Below the pieces are notes generated by a model, which saw only the letters and a list, made by a program, of their open reading frames with translations, was not told the DNA's origin and did no database searches. The position numbers and the translations under genes are program-made. DNA of 64,000 nt from a virus: positions 1 through 64,000 of IMG/VR virus record IMGVR_UViG_3300025853_009406. One strand, written 5' to 3'. This document shows, in pieces, positions 35,801 through 45,106 of this stretch; position 1 is the stretch's first letter, and the number at the start of each line of letters is the position of its first letter.

Positions 35801-38800
35801 AGAGCAACTGCATCAATGAAGAATCCAGTATCTCTCTTACACTTCTCTTCAACTGAAGCGAAGTTGAATGAACTGAATAGTGGGTTATTGACTGCATCGG
35901 TGAACGCTGCGCCAACGATTACCTCCTTATTGAGTTGAATCATTCTGTAAGCATCATAATATCTTGATCTTCCGTTAGACTGTGCGTCACCTGGGAAGTA
36001 GAATGCATCATAAGCATCATAACCTTGAGCAATAGAACCGATAGATCTATCGATAACTTCTTGCTTGTTCTGTTGGATTAGACGATATGAATCGAAGTAT
36101 CTGTACTGCTCATCATCTCTCTCATCAAATCCAGTGTTAAGAGTTGGGAGTTGTGAAGTGGTTCCTAGACCAACTGCAACAGTTGCAATACCAACTAGGT
36201 TCTCGATTAGGTCTTGAACATCTGCACAAGATGATGCGCTTCTGTTATCATTAGTGACGTAATCGGGAGAAATAGTTAGGTCTTGAGCATTGAGTTGGTT
36301 AGTTACTGCTCCTCTTGCGAGATCGCCAAGTGCAGTGAATGCGGTAACTGACTCAGACTCTTCACCGAGTAGACCATCAGAGATTGGATTACCATTACCA
36401 TCGAAGTATGATAGAGCGAATCCAACAACATTATCGTTAGAACCTGCCCATACATCCTCTGCGAGTGCGGAGTGTAGATAACCAAGATCTCTAGCACACT
36501 TAAATCCGCCTGGGGATGCTACAGTACCAACACCCGACTGGTTAAAGTAACCAACATTTAATGTTGGAAGACTATTGGTTGATCCAAATCCTACTGCAGT
36601 GGTAACCACTCCAACTAGGTTTTCAATGTTTGCTTGGACATCAACACAAGCTTCAGCATTACCAGAAGGTAGTACAGGGATGGAAGAACCAGCGCCTGCA
36701 TAAATCGCTTTACCTGGTGAGATTGTTAGATCTTTGACGTTGAGTTGGTTAGTGATTGCCTTTCTTGCATAGAATCCTGCGTAATCGAAGGAAACAACAC
36801 TTGGAGACTCTTCGCCAGTCAGACTTGCTGTTGGTGAACCTGCCCCATCAAAGTAGAATAGAGTGAAATCTCTTGTGTAGCTATTACCACCTGTAAATAC
36901 ATCAGTTGCAACGGCATCAACAAGGTAACCAATATCTCTTGCACACTTAGTACCACCAGGAGATAGAGTACCGAAGTCTTCCATCTGGAGTGATAACTTG
37001 GTGAATGGATCAGTGTTGACTACAAAGTTACCAGTATTGAGAGCATCGCCAGAAGGTAGTTGTGTAGTGGTTCCGAGACCAACTGCAACTGTTACGATAC
37101 CAACTAAGTTCTCAATAGCAGACTGAACATCAATACAAGCATTAGCATTACCAGAGATTAACACAGGTAGTTTAGTATCATCGGTACCGTATCTAGCAGT
37201 ACCAGAAGAAATGCCAACATCCTTAGAGTTAAGTTGGTTGGTAACTGCCTTCTTCATGAAGGTCTCTGCAGAATCAAATGCTACAAGTGATTGTGCTTCT
37301 TCACCAACCAGACCATTGCTGATTGGAAGTCCAGCGCCATCAAAGTATTGAAGAACGAACTCTCTAGAATAGCTGTTGCCTCCAGTAAATACGTCGGTTG
37401 AAACTGCATCAACTAAGAATCCAATATCTCTAGCACACTTGAATCCACCTGGGGATGAAGTAGTACCAATACCAGATTGTGAGAAGTAACCATCGTTGAT
37501 TGATGTAGGAACGTCTGCGAATGTTGCGGTTGTACCAATAGAAACAACTGCAGTAACAACTCCAACGAGAGTATCAATGTTATCCTGAACATCAATACAT
37601 GCTGCTGCATTACCCGAAGGAAGAACTGCAATATCTCCACCAGCACCACCATAAGTAGCAGCACCAGAAGAAATGCCAACATCCTTTCTATAAAGTTGGT
37701 TGGTGATTGCGTCCTTCATGAACTCACCAGCAGCAATGAATGCAGTGTTTGAAGGAGCTTCTTCGCCTAGTAGACCTGTCTTAATCCATCCACGATAGGT
37801 TGGTTCATATGACTTGACAGAATCGATTGTTGTTCTTACGAATGTATGTGCAGACTGTGGAAGATGCTTGATTGCTCCAGCGATTGCACTTACAAATGTA
37901 TGTGCTGTTTGTGGTTCATGTCTAATAGCATTACACTCAGCACGTACAAATGTGTGTACAGAACCTGATGCAGAACCAGCATTTCCAACATTAACTGTGA
38001 ATGTACCAGTCTGCCTCTCAAGACCGTTTGCAGATGCACTTACAAATGTGTGAGTTCCAGTGTAGTCAGCAGCACCAATATTAATCTTGAAGGTGTTATC
38101 AGTCTTCTCACTGATCTGTAACCAGCGACCTGATGGATAATCATATCCAGCGCGTGGATATGACTTAGATACTGTGTTACCATCTAGTTCGCAAGTGAAG
38201 GTTAGTGAACCATCATCAAGTTTAATATAATCTTCATTAGCAAATCCATGAGAAGCAACTGTTAGAACAACATCTCCAGTTGCAGGGTCATAAGTTGCTG
38301 CAGTTACAGTATGAGTGGAAACGCCAACTTCATTGATCGCAGTTGCGATACCTGAGATTGGATTGCCTGCTGCAGGATATGCATGTTCAGTAGCATTTCC
38401 ATCCTGGTCACAAGTGAAGATCATTGACTCATCTTCAATAATGACTGCACGACCAACGCCAAGACCATGCTGACCAACAGTAACAGTTAGATCACCAGTT
38501 GCTGCATTATAAGTAGCAGCAGTTGGATCAAAGTACTTGTTAGGACCAGACTTACCTACATTAACGGTTAGAGAATCATCTGTAACACCAGTAATCTTGA
38601 TTGATCTACCTGCGTATGGATCGATTCCTGGACGTGGATATGTCTTCTGTGCTTGATTATTATCAAATGCACAAGTGAAGGTGAAAGAGTTGTCCTCGAT
38701 GATAACACCCTCTCCAACACTCAGTGAGTGCTCACCAACAGTAACGGTGAAGTCACCAGTTGCAGGATCATATGTTGCTGCAGTTGGGTTGAATGACCAG

Positions 38801-41800
38801 TCAGTACCAGAAGCACCAACATTAACAGTCACTGATGTTGCACTAGTTCCAGTAATCGTTAGAGGAGAGTTATATGCAACTTGACCTTTTGCTGGTAGAG
38901 AGTGCTCACTCTTATTGCCATCCATTGCACAAGTGAAAGTGAAGCTTTCCTTGTCTAGGAAGATAACATCAGATGTTTGTAGTGGGTGATCTGCACCAAC
39001 AATCATCGTGAAGTCGCCAGTTGCAGGATTATAAGTTGCAGAAGTTGGTGTCCAACCTGCTGCCTCTTGGAAGTTATTTTGTAGATAACCAATAGCGTAG
39101 GAGTTACCTCCAGTAAATACGTCAGTTGAAACAGCGTCAACTAAGAATCCAAGATCTCTAGCACACTTAAGTCCACCAGGAGAATAGGAGCTAATACCAA
39201 GTGCCTGGTTAAACTCACCTACGTCTAGAGTTCCTTGACTTGTAGGTAGTTCTGAAGTTGTACCGATACCTACAGCGTAAGTAACAATTCCGACTAGTGC
39301 ATCAATACTATCCTGAACATCTAGACATGCATTTGCATTACCAGATCTTAGAACCTCAATGTTAGGACCGCCACCTCCGAAGTATGCTTTACCCGAAGAA
39401 ATGCCAACATCCTTATTGAAGAGTTGGTTAGTTACTGCATCCTTCATGTATTCGCCAGCAGATTCAAATGCGACGACTGAAGGACCTTCTTCACCTAGAA
39501 GACCATTAATGATTGGAGCAGCATTATCAAAATACTGCAATGCAAATCCATCTGCATAGTAGTTACCAGCAGTGAATAGGTCAGTTGAAATAGAATCGAT
39601 GAAGAAACCAAGGTCTCTTGCACACTTATAACCACCTGGTGATGAAGTAGTACCAACACCAACAGACTGGTTGAAGTAACCATAGTTGATAGTTGCCGTT
39701 ACATCAGATGCAGTTGCAGTGGTTCCTAGACCAACAACTGAAGTAACGATACCGATTAGGTTATCAATGTTGTTCTGAACGTCAATACATGAAGCTTCGT
39801 TACCAGATCTTAGAACAGCAATATCACCTCCACCACCACCATAAGAAGCAGGACCAGATGAAATACCAAGATCCTTAGTATAGAGTTGGTTAGTGATTGC
39901 GTCCTTCATGAACTCACCAGCTCCGATGAATCCATATAGAGACTGTAGTTCTTCTTCGTATAGACCCTCACTGATTGGATTACCAGTTCCATCATCGAAG
40001 TACTCAAGGATAAACTCTCTAGAATAGAGGTTACCGCCAGTAAATACGTCAGTTGAAACTGAATCGATTAGGAATCCGATGTCTCTAGCACACTTGAATC
40101 CTCCTGGAGTTGCAGTGGTTCCGATACCTGCTTGGTTGAAGATACCGAGATTTCTTGTACCAGCGAAGGAGGTTGTATTTGCCTCAGTAATAGCATCAGT
40201 TACGATTGTAACTAGGTTTTCAATGTTTGTTTGTACGTTAGCACAAGCACCAGTATCAGTATTTGAAGATGCTAGAGGATCAGTTGTAATACCAACATCA
40301 GTATAGGTTAGGTTGTTAGCAATAGCTAACTTCATTCTGTCTCTTGCTTCATTGAAAGCGTAGATGGATTGAACCTCTTCGCCACCAATACCATTATCAT
40401 AGATAGCATCATTCTCAAAATATTGTAGAGTAAAGTCTTGAGAATATGCGTTACCACCAGTTAGAATGTCAAGAGAAATGGCATCAATAAAGTAACCAAG
40501 GTCTCTCTTACACTTAGTTTCAGTGCTAAGGATACCAGGATACTGAGTTCTTGTAGCATTCCAAGAACCATTAATAATCTCATCTTTGTTTTTCTGGATC
40601 AGACGATATGAATCATAGTATCTGGAACGTGCATTTGTCTCTTCATCACCAGGGAATACCCAATCAGTTGGATAAAGATCATAGTTAACAGTGATGTTAC
40701 CAATAGATCTATCAATAATTTCTCTTCTGTTCTGTTGGATTAGACGATATGAATCGAAGAATCTTGATCTTTCATTAGTTTGAAGATCGTTAGGGAAGTA
40801 GAAATCAGGATAACTGATAGAGATAGATGCTAGTGACTTATCAATAATCTCCTGTCTATTCTGTTGGATTAGACGATATGAATCATAGTATCTGGATCTT
40901 GCTGTAGTTTGAGAATCGCCTGGGAAATAAAAGTCTGGATGCTCTAATGAAATAGCAGCAAGTGACTTATCAATAACTTCTTGTCTGTTCTGCTGGATTA
41001 GGCGATATGAATCGAAATATCTTGAGCGAGCATTGGTCTCAAGATCTCCAGGGAAGTAGAATTGATCATACTTAGTTGCAATAGAAGCAAGTGACTTATC
41101 AATAATCTCTTGCTTGTTCTCATTGATTAAACGATATGCATCATAGAATCTTGATCTTGCATTGGTCTCTGTATCGCCAGGGAAGAAGAAATCGTCATAG
41201 TTGTCATAATCTAATGAGATAGAAGCAAGGGACTTATCAACAATTTCTTGCTTGTTCTGAAGGATTAGACGATAAGAATCATAGAATCTAGATCTATCAG
41301 TCGTCTCTGCATCATCAGGGAAGTAGAAATCTGGGTGATATAGACCGATAGTCGCAAGAGACTTATCAATGATTTCATCTTTATTTGAGTTAATAAGATT
41401 AAATGAATCTTTAAATCTGTTTCTTGAAGTATCTGGGAAGTAGAAATCTGGGTGGCCAATAGCAATCTGTGCTAGCGACTTATCAATAACTTCCTGTCTG
41501 TTCTTCTGGATCAGACGATATGAATCAAAGAATCTTGATCTTGCGTTTGTCTGATTATCATTAGGGAAATAGAAATCAGGATGCTCAACAGCAATCTCTG
41601 CAAGTGATCTATCAATGATCTCTTGCTTATTATGTTGGATTAGACGATATGAATCAAAGAATCTTGATCTTGAGTTAGTCTCTTCTTCGCCTGGGAATAC
41701 AAAATCAGGATGCTTATAAGAGATAGAAGCAAGTGCCTTGTCAAGAATCTCAGTTTTGTTTGCTTCGATTGACTCGCTAGCATCACTATATCTACCAGGA

Positions 41801-42897
41801 GCAACAGACTTAACTTCAAAAATAGTACCGTAGTTACCTGTTGGATATAGAAGTGTCTCCTGACCACCGTCTGAAGTGCAAGTAAATCCTAAACCTGCAA
41901 TGGTAACACCCATACCAACACTTAGTTCGTGTTGTCTGTCGAGTGTGAATGAAGTAACTCCTGTTACATGATCATAAACAGCATCAACAACATTCATTAC
42001 AGGGGCGTTTGCATCAATCTTAATCTCAAAAGTAGATGCATCTACACCTGCATTTGATGTTACGACACCAACATATTTGAGAGGTCCGACGCCATCAGCG
42101 ACAAGACCGAAGTTGCCGAATGATGAGTTAGAGTTGGTAAGGTCGCAAGCACCACCTGACTGGCAGAGGATTGCGGTATCTGAACAGATGGTGAACATGG
42201 ACACCAACTGAGCGAATGCTTCGTTGAAGATTTTAGCACCTAAACCACCTGGGTTAATCTGGGTATAGGAGTCAAGAACCATGGACTTAATAGGTCCAAT
42301 GGCATACTTACCATCAATGTTTAGACCAATAGTGCCTGGAATGAAGTTTGTACAGTTCTGAATATATGGCGATTGGTCAATATAAGGAACAACTTCTGGG
42401 TTAAATGTAACGATTGCGCCATCGGATTTTTGTGCTGGTCCAATGAATGACATCTCTGCGATGTAGCATCCATTGTCTAACCAGAACAAGTCTCCTTGAT
42501 TTTTTGGTGTAACCGTAACTTCACGAAGTGAGTCGCCAACGACTGACACATTGTCGGGAAGTACGATTGGGTTATCTTCTAGATAAACTCCAGCACTAAT
42601 TTTAATAACAGTTCCTGGGACAGACTCTGCGACGGCAGCTTTAATGGTTCTTTTTGCGTCTCCGAGTTTCTTACCTGTGTTGTTGTCGTTACCATCTTGT
42701 GTTACATATAGGACATTAATAACGGTCGCACCAGCACCAACTCTTACAATGTCTGTTCCAATACCTGGCCTATTTCTGGCCATGTAAAGTTCGCCATCAT
42801 TAGTATTAATGGCCATTTCTCCTAGAGGGAGATCAGAGACTGTAGGTTTTTTGTTAGGTACTGAAGACCTTTTGAATCTAATTTTAGGACTTGCCAT
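32848..42897 (-). CDS. Giant 3,349-residue repeat virion protein
   Basis: N-terminus (KIRFKRSSVPNKKPTVSDLP, GEMAINTNDGELYMARN) is typical of cyanophage fibre-like proteins. About 75-290 looks like a parallel beta-helix (SAGVYLEDNPIVLPDNVSVV). About 380-730 holds nine copies of a 40-residue unit (DSYRLIQ.N.QEIIDKSLA...HPDFYFPGD.ETNARSR), and two more lie near 2190-2280. Twelve copies of a roughly 170-200-residue module begin KCARD.GF..DAVSTDVFTGGN and end in CIDVQ..I..LVGIVT. A separate block of about four beta units (ATYDPATGDFTVTVG) is inserted near 1300-1560. No enzyme motif seen. Likely a long tail or whisker fibre; a late box lies 36 bases upstream. Confidence 0.75.
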   Translation of the reverse strand: MASPKIRFKRSSVPNKKPTVSDLPLGEMAINTNDGELYMARNRPGIGTDIVRVGAGATVINVLYVTQDGNDNNTGKKLGDAKRTIKAAVAESVPGTVIKISAGVYLEDNPIVLPDNVSVVGDSLREVTVTPKNQGDLFWLDNGCYIAEMSFIGPAQKSDGAIVTFNPEVVPYIDQSPYIQNCTNFIPGTIGLNIDGKYAIGPIKSMVLDSYTQINPGGLGAKIFNEAFAQLVSMFTICSDTAILCQSGGACDLTNSNSSFGNFGLVADGVGPLKYVGVVTSNAGVDASTFEIKIDANAPVMNVVDAVYDHVTGVTSFTLDRQHELSVGMGVTIAGLGFTCTSDGGQETLLYPTGNYGTIFEVKSVAPGRYSDASESIEANKTEILDKALASISYKHPDFVFPGEEETNSRSRFFDSYRLIQHNKQEIIDRSLAEIAVEHPDFYFPNDNQTNARSRFFDSYRLIQKNRQEVIDKSLAQIAIGHPDFYFPDTSRNRFKDSFNLINSNKDEIIDKSLATIGLYHPDFYFPDDAETTDRSRFYDSYRLILQNKQEIVDKSLASISLDYDNYDDFFFPGDTETNARSRFYDAYRLINENKQEIIDKSLASIATKYDQFYFPGDLETNARSRYFDSYRLIQQNRQEVIDKSLAAISLEHPDFYFPGDSQTTARSRYYDSYRLIQQNRQEIIDKSLASISISYPDFYFPNDLQTNERSRFFDSYRLIQQNRREIIDRSIGNITVNYDLYPTDWVFPGDEETNARSRYYDSYRLIQKNKDEIINGSWNATRTQYPGILSTETKCKRDLGYFIDAISLDILTGGNAYSQDFTLQYFENDAIYDNGIGGEEVQSIYAFNEARDRMKLAIANNLTYTDVGITTDPLASSNTDTGACANVQTNIENLVTIVTDAITEANTTSFAGTRNLGIFNQAGIGTTATPGGFKCARDIGFLIDSVSTDVFTGGNLYSREFILEYFDDGTGNPISEGLYEEELQSLYGFIGAGEFMKDAITNQLYTKDLGISSGPASYGGGGGDIAVLRSGNEASCIDVQNNIDNLIGIVTSVVGLGTTATASDVTATINYGYFNQSVGVGTTSSPGGYKCARDLGFFIDSISTDLFTAGNYYADGFALQYFDNAAPIINGLLGEEGPSVVAFESAGEYMKDAVTNQLFNKDVGISSGKAYFGGGGPNIEVLRSGNANACLDVQDSIDALVGIVTYAVGIGTTSELPTSQGTLDVGEFNQALGISSYSPGGLKCARDLGFLVDAVSTDVFTGGNSYAIGYLQNNFQEAAGWTPTSATYNPATGDFTMIVGADHPLQTSDVIFLDKESFTFTCAMDGNKSEHSLPAKGQVAYNSPLTITGTSATSVTVNVGASGTDWSFNPTAATYDPATGDFTVTVGEHSLSVGEGVIIEDNSFTFTCAFDNNQAQKTYPRPGIDPYAGRSIKITGVTDDSLTVNVGKSGPNKYFDPTAATYNAATGDLTVTVGQHGLGVGRAVIIEDESMIFTCDQDGNATEHAYPAAGNPISGIATAINEVGVSTHTVTAATYDPATGDVVLTVASHGFANEDYIKLDDGSLTFTCELDGNTVSKSYPRAGYDYPSGRWLQISEKTDNTFKINIGAADYTGTHTFVSASANGLERQTGTFTVNVGNAGSASGSVHTFVRAECNAIRHEPQTAHTFVSAIAGAIKHLPQSAHTFVRTTIDSVKSYEPTYRGWIKTGLLGEEAPSNTAFIAAGEFMKDAITNQLYRKDVGISSGAATYGGAGGDIAVLPSGNAAACIDVQDNIDTLVGVVTAVVSIGTTATFADVPTSINDGYFSQSGIGTTSSPGGFKCARDIGFLVDAVSTDVFTGGNSYSREFVLQYFDGAGLPISNGLVGEEAQSLVAFDSAETFMKKAVTNQLNSKDVGISSGTARYGTDDTKLPVLISGNANACIDVQSAIENLVGIVTVAVGLGTTTQLPSGDALNTGNFVVNTDPFTKLSLQMEDFGTLSPGGTKCARDIGYLVDAVATDVFTGGNSYTRDFTLFYFDGAGSPTASLTGEESPSVVSFDYAGFYARKAITNQLNVKDLTISPGKAIYAGAGSSIPVLPSGNAEACVDVQANIENLVGVVTTAVGFGSTNSLPTLNVGYFNQSGVGTVASPGGFKCARDLGYLHSALAEDVWAGSNDNVVGFALSYFDGNGNPISDGLLGEESESVTAFTALGDLARGAVTNQLNAQDLTISPDYVTNDNRSASSCADVQDLIENLVGIATVAVGLGTTSQLPTLNTGFDERDDEQYRYFDSYRLIQQNKQEVIDRSIGSIAQGYDAYDAFYFPGDAQSNGRSRYYDAYRMIQLNKEVIVGAAFTDAVNNPLFSSFNFASVEEKCKRDTGFFIDAVALDVLTGGNTYASEFTFQYFENGSLISNGLQGEMDESLYVFDQARGYMLNAITNSLVGATYSDLTISVGNPTYNAGNEGSDVANTSSTACQDIQDTIDTLAGIVTSSLGAGSTASITFPLNTGLFDQSVGVGTTNTPGGYKCARDVGFFVDAVATDVFTSGNRYSQEFTKQYFNQSGAIHIDGNEVAPTIVGLMGGGEWMKDAITNQLYTKDLGISSGPQYYGIGSSIPVLQSGNENSCLDVQDNIDTLVGIVTVSLGAGSTASFGALTYDTGIFDRGTGIGTTENPGGYKCARDLGFLVDAVSTDVFTGGNRYSRGFSEQYYYADGSVIRGGLDGELAPSLTAFEAAEPLMKRAVTNQLYSKDLTLTFGPASYNGAGGNIQYNASGNGETCADVQANIENLVGIVTVVVAAGNTAALYDGTYGINNGYFYLQPGEFGQTVGYGTDADDFVGLGTTSSPGGYKCARDIGYLVDAVSTDVFLGGNTYSRDFTKQYFTGTGQPLTPGLYGERSESVTAFGKAGDYMKGALTNQLYTKDLTLSFGGANYGVGPVITYTRSGNPETCQDVQDVVDNRIGIVTTVIGIGTLTELDNFLPNAGRLLDQETKCRRDIGYIVDAVKNDLLNFTNKNIISATNYYFDQETGKPLSDALIGEEVETVTAFRASADYMQLAINNQLNSKNFKLAPDPVLNSNNDPDACQNVQDTIDNLIGIATDAIVKGQPTTCSVATTSTDFTANVGKGPFPHFYTSGGTVQINPQRPFDGQVTVFDKLYYQVDKIRVTTKGSGYTSTPEVTIGNPTTAWGVPAQAIATVENGQVTGVEVVSSGRGFIVPPTVTIGAPIGGGTPARIVIDMYPSYYTVNKATYPSAGISTITLDAQVPYEVTAGMEVEFYKQSRVLASSHAFEYIGSGIDVKAALPQNGGVTIAENETVNLNGGLVVFTSTDQSGNFKIGDGLIINQNTGTISGTAYSKSLFSTLTPFILALGGE
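40560..41770 (-). repeat. Tandem units coding DSYRLIQ repeats
   Basis: Nine consecutive repeats of about 120-135 bases in the 3,349-residue gene; the DNA around each GATTAGACGATATGAATC-type block is nearly identical on the plus strand, so this stretch can recombine or confuse assembly. Confidence 0.8.
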
Positions 42898-42932
42898 TAA
42901 CCCATCCAGAAAAATTTTCGGTACTTTTACTT

Positions 42933-42940
42933 TATTTATG
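42933..42940 (-). promoter_or_regulatory. Late promoter CATAAATA
   Basis: 36 bases before the ATG of the 3,349-residue gene; the clearest late element in the structural block. Confidence 0.6.
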
Positions 42941-42979
42941 AAATATCTTTATTAAGTTACATTACAATATTATAAATCT

Positions 42980-43492
42980 TTAAAGTCCGTAGAGTCCACA
43001 ATCAACAGTAATATTCTCCATCAATCTCTCACCATCTTCACAGGTGATGACTTGAGACTGACCAGCGCAATCATTCAACCATAGTGCTCCAATTTCAAGA
43101 GCAGCATATGCTTCTGCAAGAACACTATTACTATTTAATATAGCTCTCTGAGCAAACTTCATTCTATCATCATCATTATCATAATACATTGCTGCTTTCT
43201 CTGAAGAGTTAGTAGCAGTATCAAAATAGTTCAGAACAACGCCAACATCATTACCCAAATCTTGAGTTGGAGGAACTAACTCTCCAGTAGCCTCATCTAA
43301 TATTAAACCAAGTTCGATTAAAGGATCTCTGAGCGTGAAAGTTTCAGAATCTACAAGGAATCTTCCACCATCAATAAGCAAATCACCAGTAATATTGGCA
43401 TTACCAATAACTGTTAGTACAGTTTCAAAGTCAGTGTATCCCTGAACACCAAGTGTTAACTCCCTTTGAGTAGGACTTAAATATTTTGTCAT
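42980..43492 (-). CDS. Virion protein with shared fibre N-terminal motif
   Basis: 170 residues. The start TKYLSPTQRELTLGVQGYTD and TVLTVIGNANITGDLLIDGG parallels the first 60 residues of both the 709- and 672-residue fibre proteins (KFLSERKRNLSVGISSYTE; KYLSQLNRTLRVGIPSYTD). The middle (DVGVVLNYFDTATNSSEKAA) matches a capsid- or fibre-type domain often seen in cyanophage structural genes; the C-terminus carries four Cys. The common N-terminus could be a docking tag for one virion site. Confidence 0.65.
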   Translation of the reverse strand: MTKYLSPTQRELTLGVQGYTDFETVLTVIGNANITGDLLIDGGRFLVDSETFTLRDPLIELGLILDEATGELVPPTQDLGNDVGVVLNYFDTATNSSEKAAMYYDNDDDRMKFAQRAILNSNSVLAEAYAALEIGALWLNDCAGQSQVITCEDGERLMENITVDCGLYGL

Positions 43493-43541
43493 TTAGAAAT
43501 AACCCTTCTTAACCGTAAAGTTATTTAGTGAAATAATGTAC

Positions 43542-44108
43542 TTAATATTCCCCACCATCAAAATCGATACGGTTATCAAGATCTGTGTCAAGTTGATCAA
43601 TAAAGACTTCTGGTAGACCTGGATTCTCGGGTTCTTCAACAGCAGCAGAAAGAACGTTGTCTGGGTTTTCCGCTCTCCACTTATCGAGTAGTTCATTATA
43701 CATGAGAGTGTATCTATCTTTAGCATCATCGACATCAGTATCGACAAGATCGGATAGACGAAGACCACTAAGTTTATCAAGGATAGCTTGCAGAAGCTCG
43801 TTAGATGAGTCTAGTTGTAAGTTAGATCTTAAGTATGCTAAGAAATCTTCAGGTAATCCTGGTTGAGTAGTTTCAGTTAAAGCAGCAGCACTAAAAATCT
43901 CATCGGGGTTAACTGATTCATATTTTTCAGTATTCTCATTAAACATTAACACATATTTATCCAATGTGTTGTCTATGTCAACATCCTGAAGATCGGAAAG
44001 TTTCCTTGCCATTACTATTCCTGATTTAGTAACTACTTTAATATTTCCTAATGGGAGTTTACTTTTTACATTAAATAGTTTTTTTCTTACTCTGACTTTG
44101 ATTGTCAT
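43542..44108 (-). CDS. Virion protein with duplicated KYxLMxNE motif
   Basis: 188 residues. Two copies of one unit: LSDLQDVDIDNTLDKYVLMF...NPDEIFSAA (about 37-75) and LSDLVDTDVDDAKDRYTLMY...NPDNVLSAA (about 115-155), joined by a short helical stretch. The same idea (LDDI...GKYLKYN) occurs at the end of the 560-2245 protein. The N-terminus is basic. Likely a structural or fibre-adaptor protein. It overlaps the upstream 110-residue gene by ATGA. Confidence 0.65.
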   Translation of the reverse strand: MTIKVRVRKKLFNVKSKLPLGNIKVVTKSGIVMARKLSDLQDVDIDNTLDKYVLMFNENTEKYESVNPDEIFSAAALTETTQPGLPEDFLAYLRSNLQLDSSNELLQAILDKLSGLRLSDLVDTDVDDAKDRYTLMYNELLDKWRAENPDNVLSAAVEEPENPGLPEVFIDQLDTDLDNRIDFDGGEY

Positions 44109-44437
44109 ATGGTAGTATCCTCGACAATTATTGTTCCAGTTACAACTCTAGTGACAAAATCTAACTCACTATTTTGAATAAACACATCAAAATAGTTTCT
44201 TCCAGAGCTCAACTCCGTTGTCATGGATCTCCCCATGGAGATATTTACCTCTGCATCTGCTGTAGTAATACCAACAACAAAACTATGCGACTTAGTTGCT
44301 GTTGGATGTTTTTTGATCTTTGCAAATGCAGTAGTATATAGCAAGTTGAGCATGTCGCCGTCATCACCAGTTAGATAGAATGATGCTTCAAAATCTGCAC
44401 CTTTTTCTATTGTTAGGTTAACAACAGATGCACTCAT
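44105..44437 (-). CDS. Small beta-sandwich-like virion protein
   Basis: 110 residues. Begins VVNLTIEKGADFEASFYLTG, with regularly spaced beta strands throughout and the end TRVVTGTIIVEDTTI. It looks like a small immunoglobulin-like or baseplate/fibre connector, widespread in cyanophage structural blocks, but the family name is uncertain. Between two paralogue groups in the late operon; late element AATAAATA 24 bases upstream. Confidence 0.6.
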   Translation of the reverse strand: MSASVVNLTIEKGADFEASFYLTGDDGDMLNLLYTTAFAKIKKHPTATKSHSFVVGITTADAEVNISMGRSMTTELSSGRNYFDVFIQNSELDFVTRVVTGTIIVEDTTI

Positions 44438-44461
44438 TTTCTTATACCTTTACCGTAATTC

Positions 44462-44469
44462 TATTTATT
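44462..44469 (-). promoter_or_regulatory. Late promoter AATAAATA
   Basis: 24 bases before the 110-residue gene and overlapping the stop codon of the 208-residue gene. Confidence 0.45.
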
Positions 44470-45094
44470 AAAAAGCACCGCCATCAAAATCTGTGATTGC
44501 TCCTACTGTTCCAACATACCTCCATCCTTTAATATAAACACTTGCGCCGCCAGTAACTAAAGTTGGTACATTTGTTCCCGCAAAGTTTAATATCCCAGAT
44601 GAGTAATCAAAAAACCATTCATCATTATTACCGCTACCTCCAGCAGAAAGTTTCGTCCCCCCAGATGCTGGATTTCCTGCATAAACTTCTACAATATAAT
44701 CTGACCCAAACTGAGTATCAATCCAGTTAGTTACATTGGCAGAAGTATTTACTCCAACTATCTCTCTGGCAATAAAGCTTCTTCTACCACCAACAGTGTT
44801 ATCCTCTGTCATTGGATAAGCATTGGATGTTCCATATGTTTCAATCAAAGTATATGATGGATATCCTTCTCCAGGAACAATGATCAAATCTCCTGTCGGT
44901 GGAGTTGATGGTATCCTAGCAGACTCAAACCAAAGACCGTTGTTTGGTATTATTATGGGTGATGGTATTGGTTCCGCAAACGGAGCTTTTTTAGTCCCCG
45001 AAAGAGTGGAATCCTCAGCAATACCAGTTTTACTTGATGAATATCCTAACTTCTTTAGAAGAAAGTCAACCTTTTGCTGTTGAGATAATGCCAT
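44468..45094 (-). CDS. Fibre-base protein, paralogue of giant fibre N-terminus
   Basis: 208 residues. QKVDFLLKKLGYSSSKTGIA and EDSTLSGTKKAPFAEPIPSP match the first 200 residues of the 4,415-residue fibre nearly line for line, through NWIDTQFGSDYIVEVYAGNP and DEWFFDYSSGILNFAGTNVP, and it stops where the giant protein goes on into its shaft. It is therefore the base domain alone. Its upstream neighbour is the paralogue of the gene upstream of the giant fibre. It could cap, compete with or replace the long fibre at the same attachment site. Confidence 0.75.
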   Translation of the reverse strand: MALSQQQKVDFLLKKLGYSSSKTGIAEDSTLSGTKKAPFAEPIPSPIIIPNNGLWFESARIPSTPPTGDLIIVPGEGYPSYTLIETYGTSNAYPMTEDNTVGGRRSFIAREIVGVNTSANVTNWIDTQFGSDYIVEVYAGNPASGGTKLSAGGSGNNDEWFFDYSSGILNFAGTNVPTLVTGGASVYIKGWRYVGTVGAITDFDGGAF

Positions 45095-45106
45095 TAGATC
45101 CTAGTA

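Noticed and set aside
43493-43780. 95-residue frame with hydrophobic start
   Set aside because: It lies in another frame of the 188-residue virion gene and has no ribosome site or overlap pattern.
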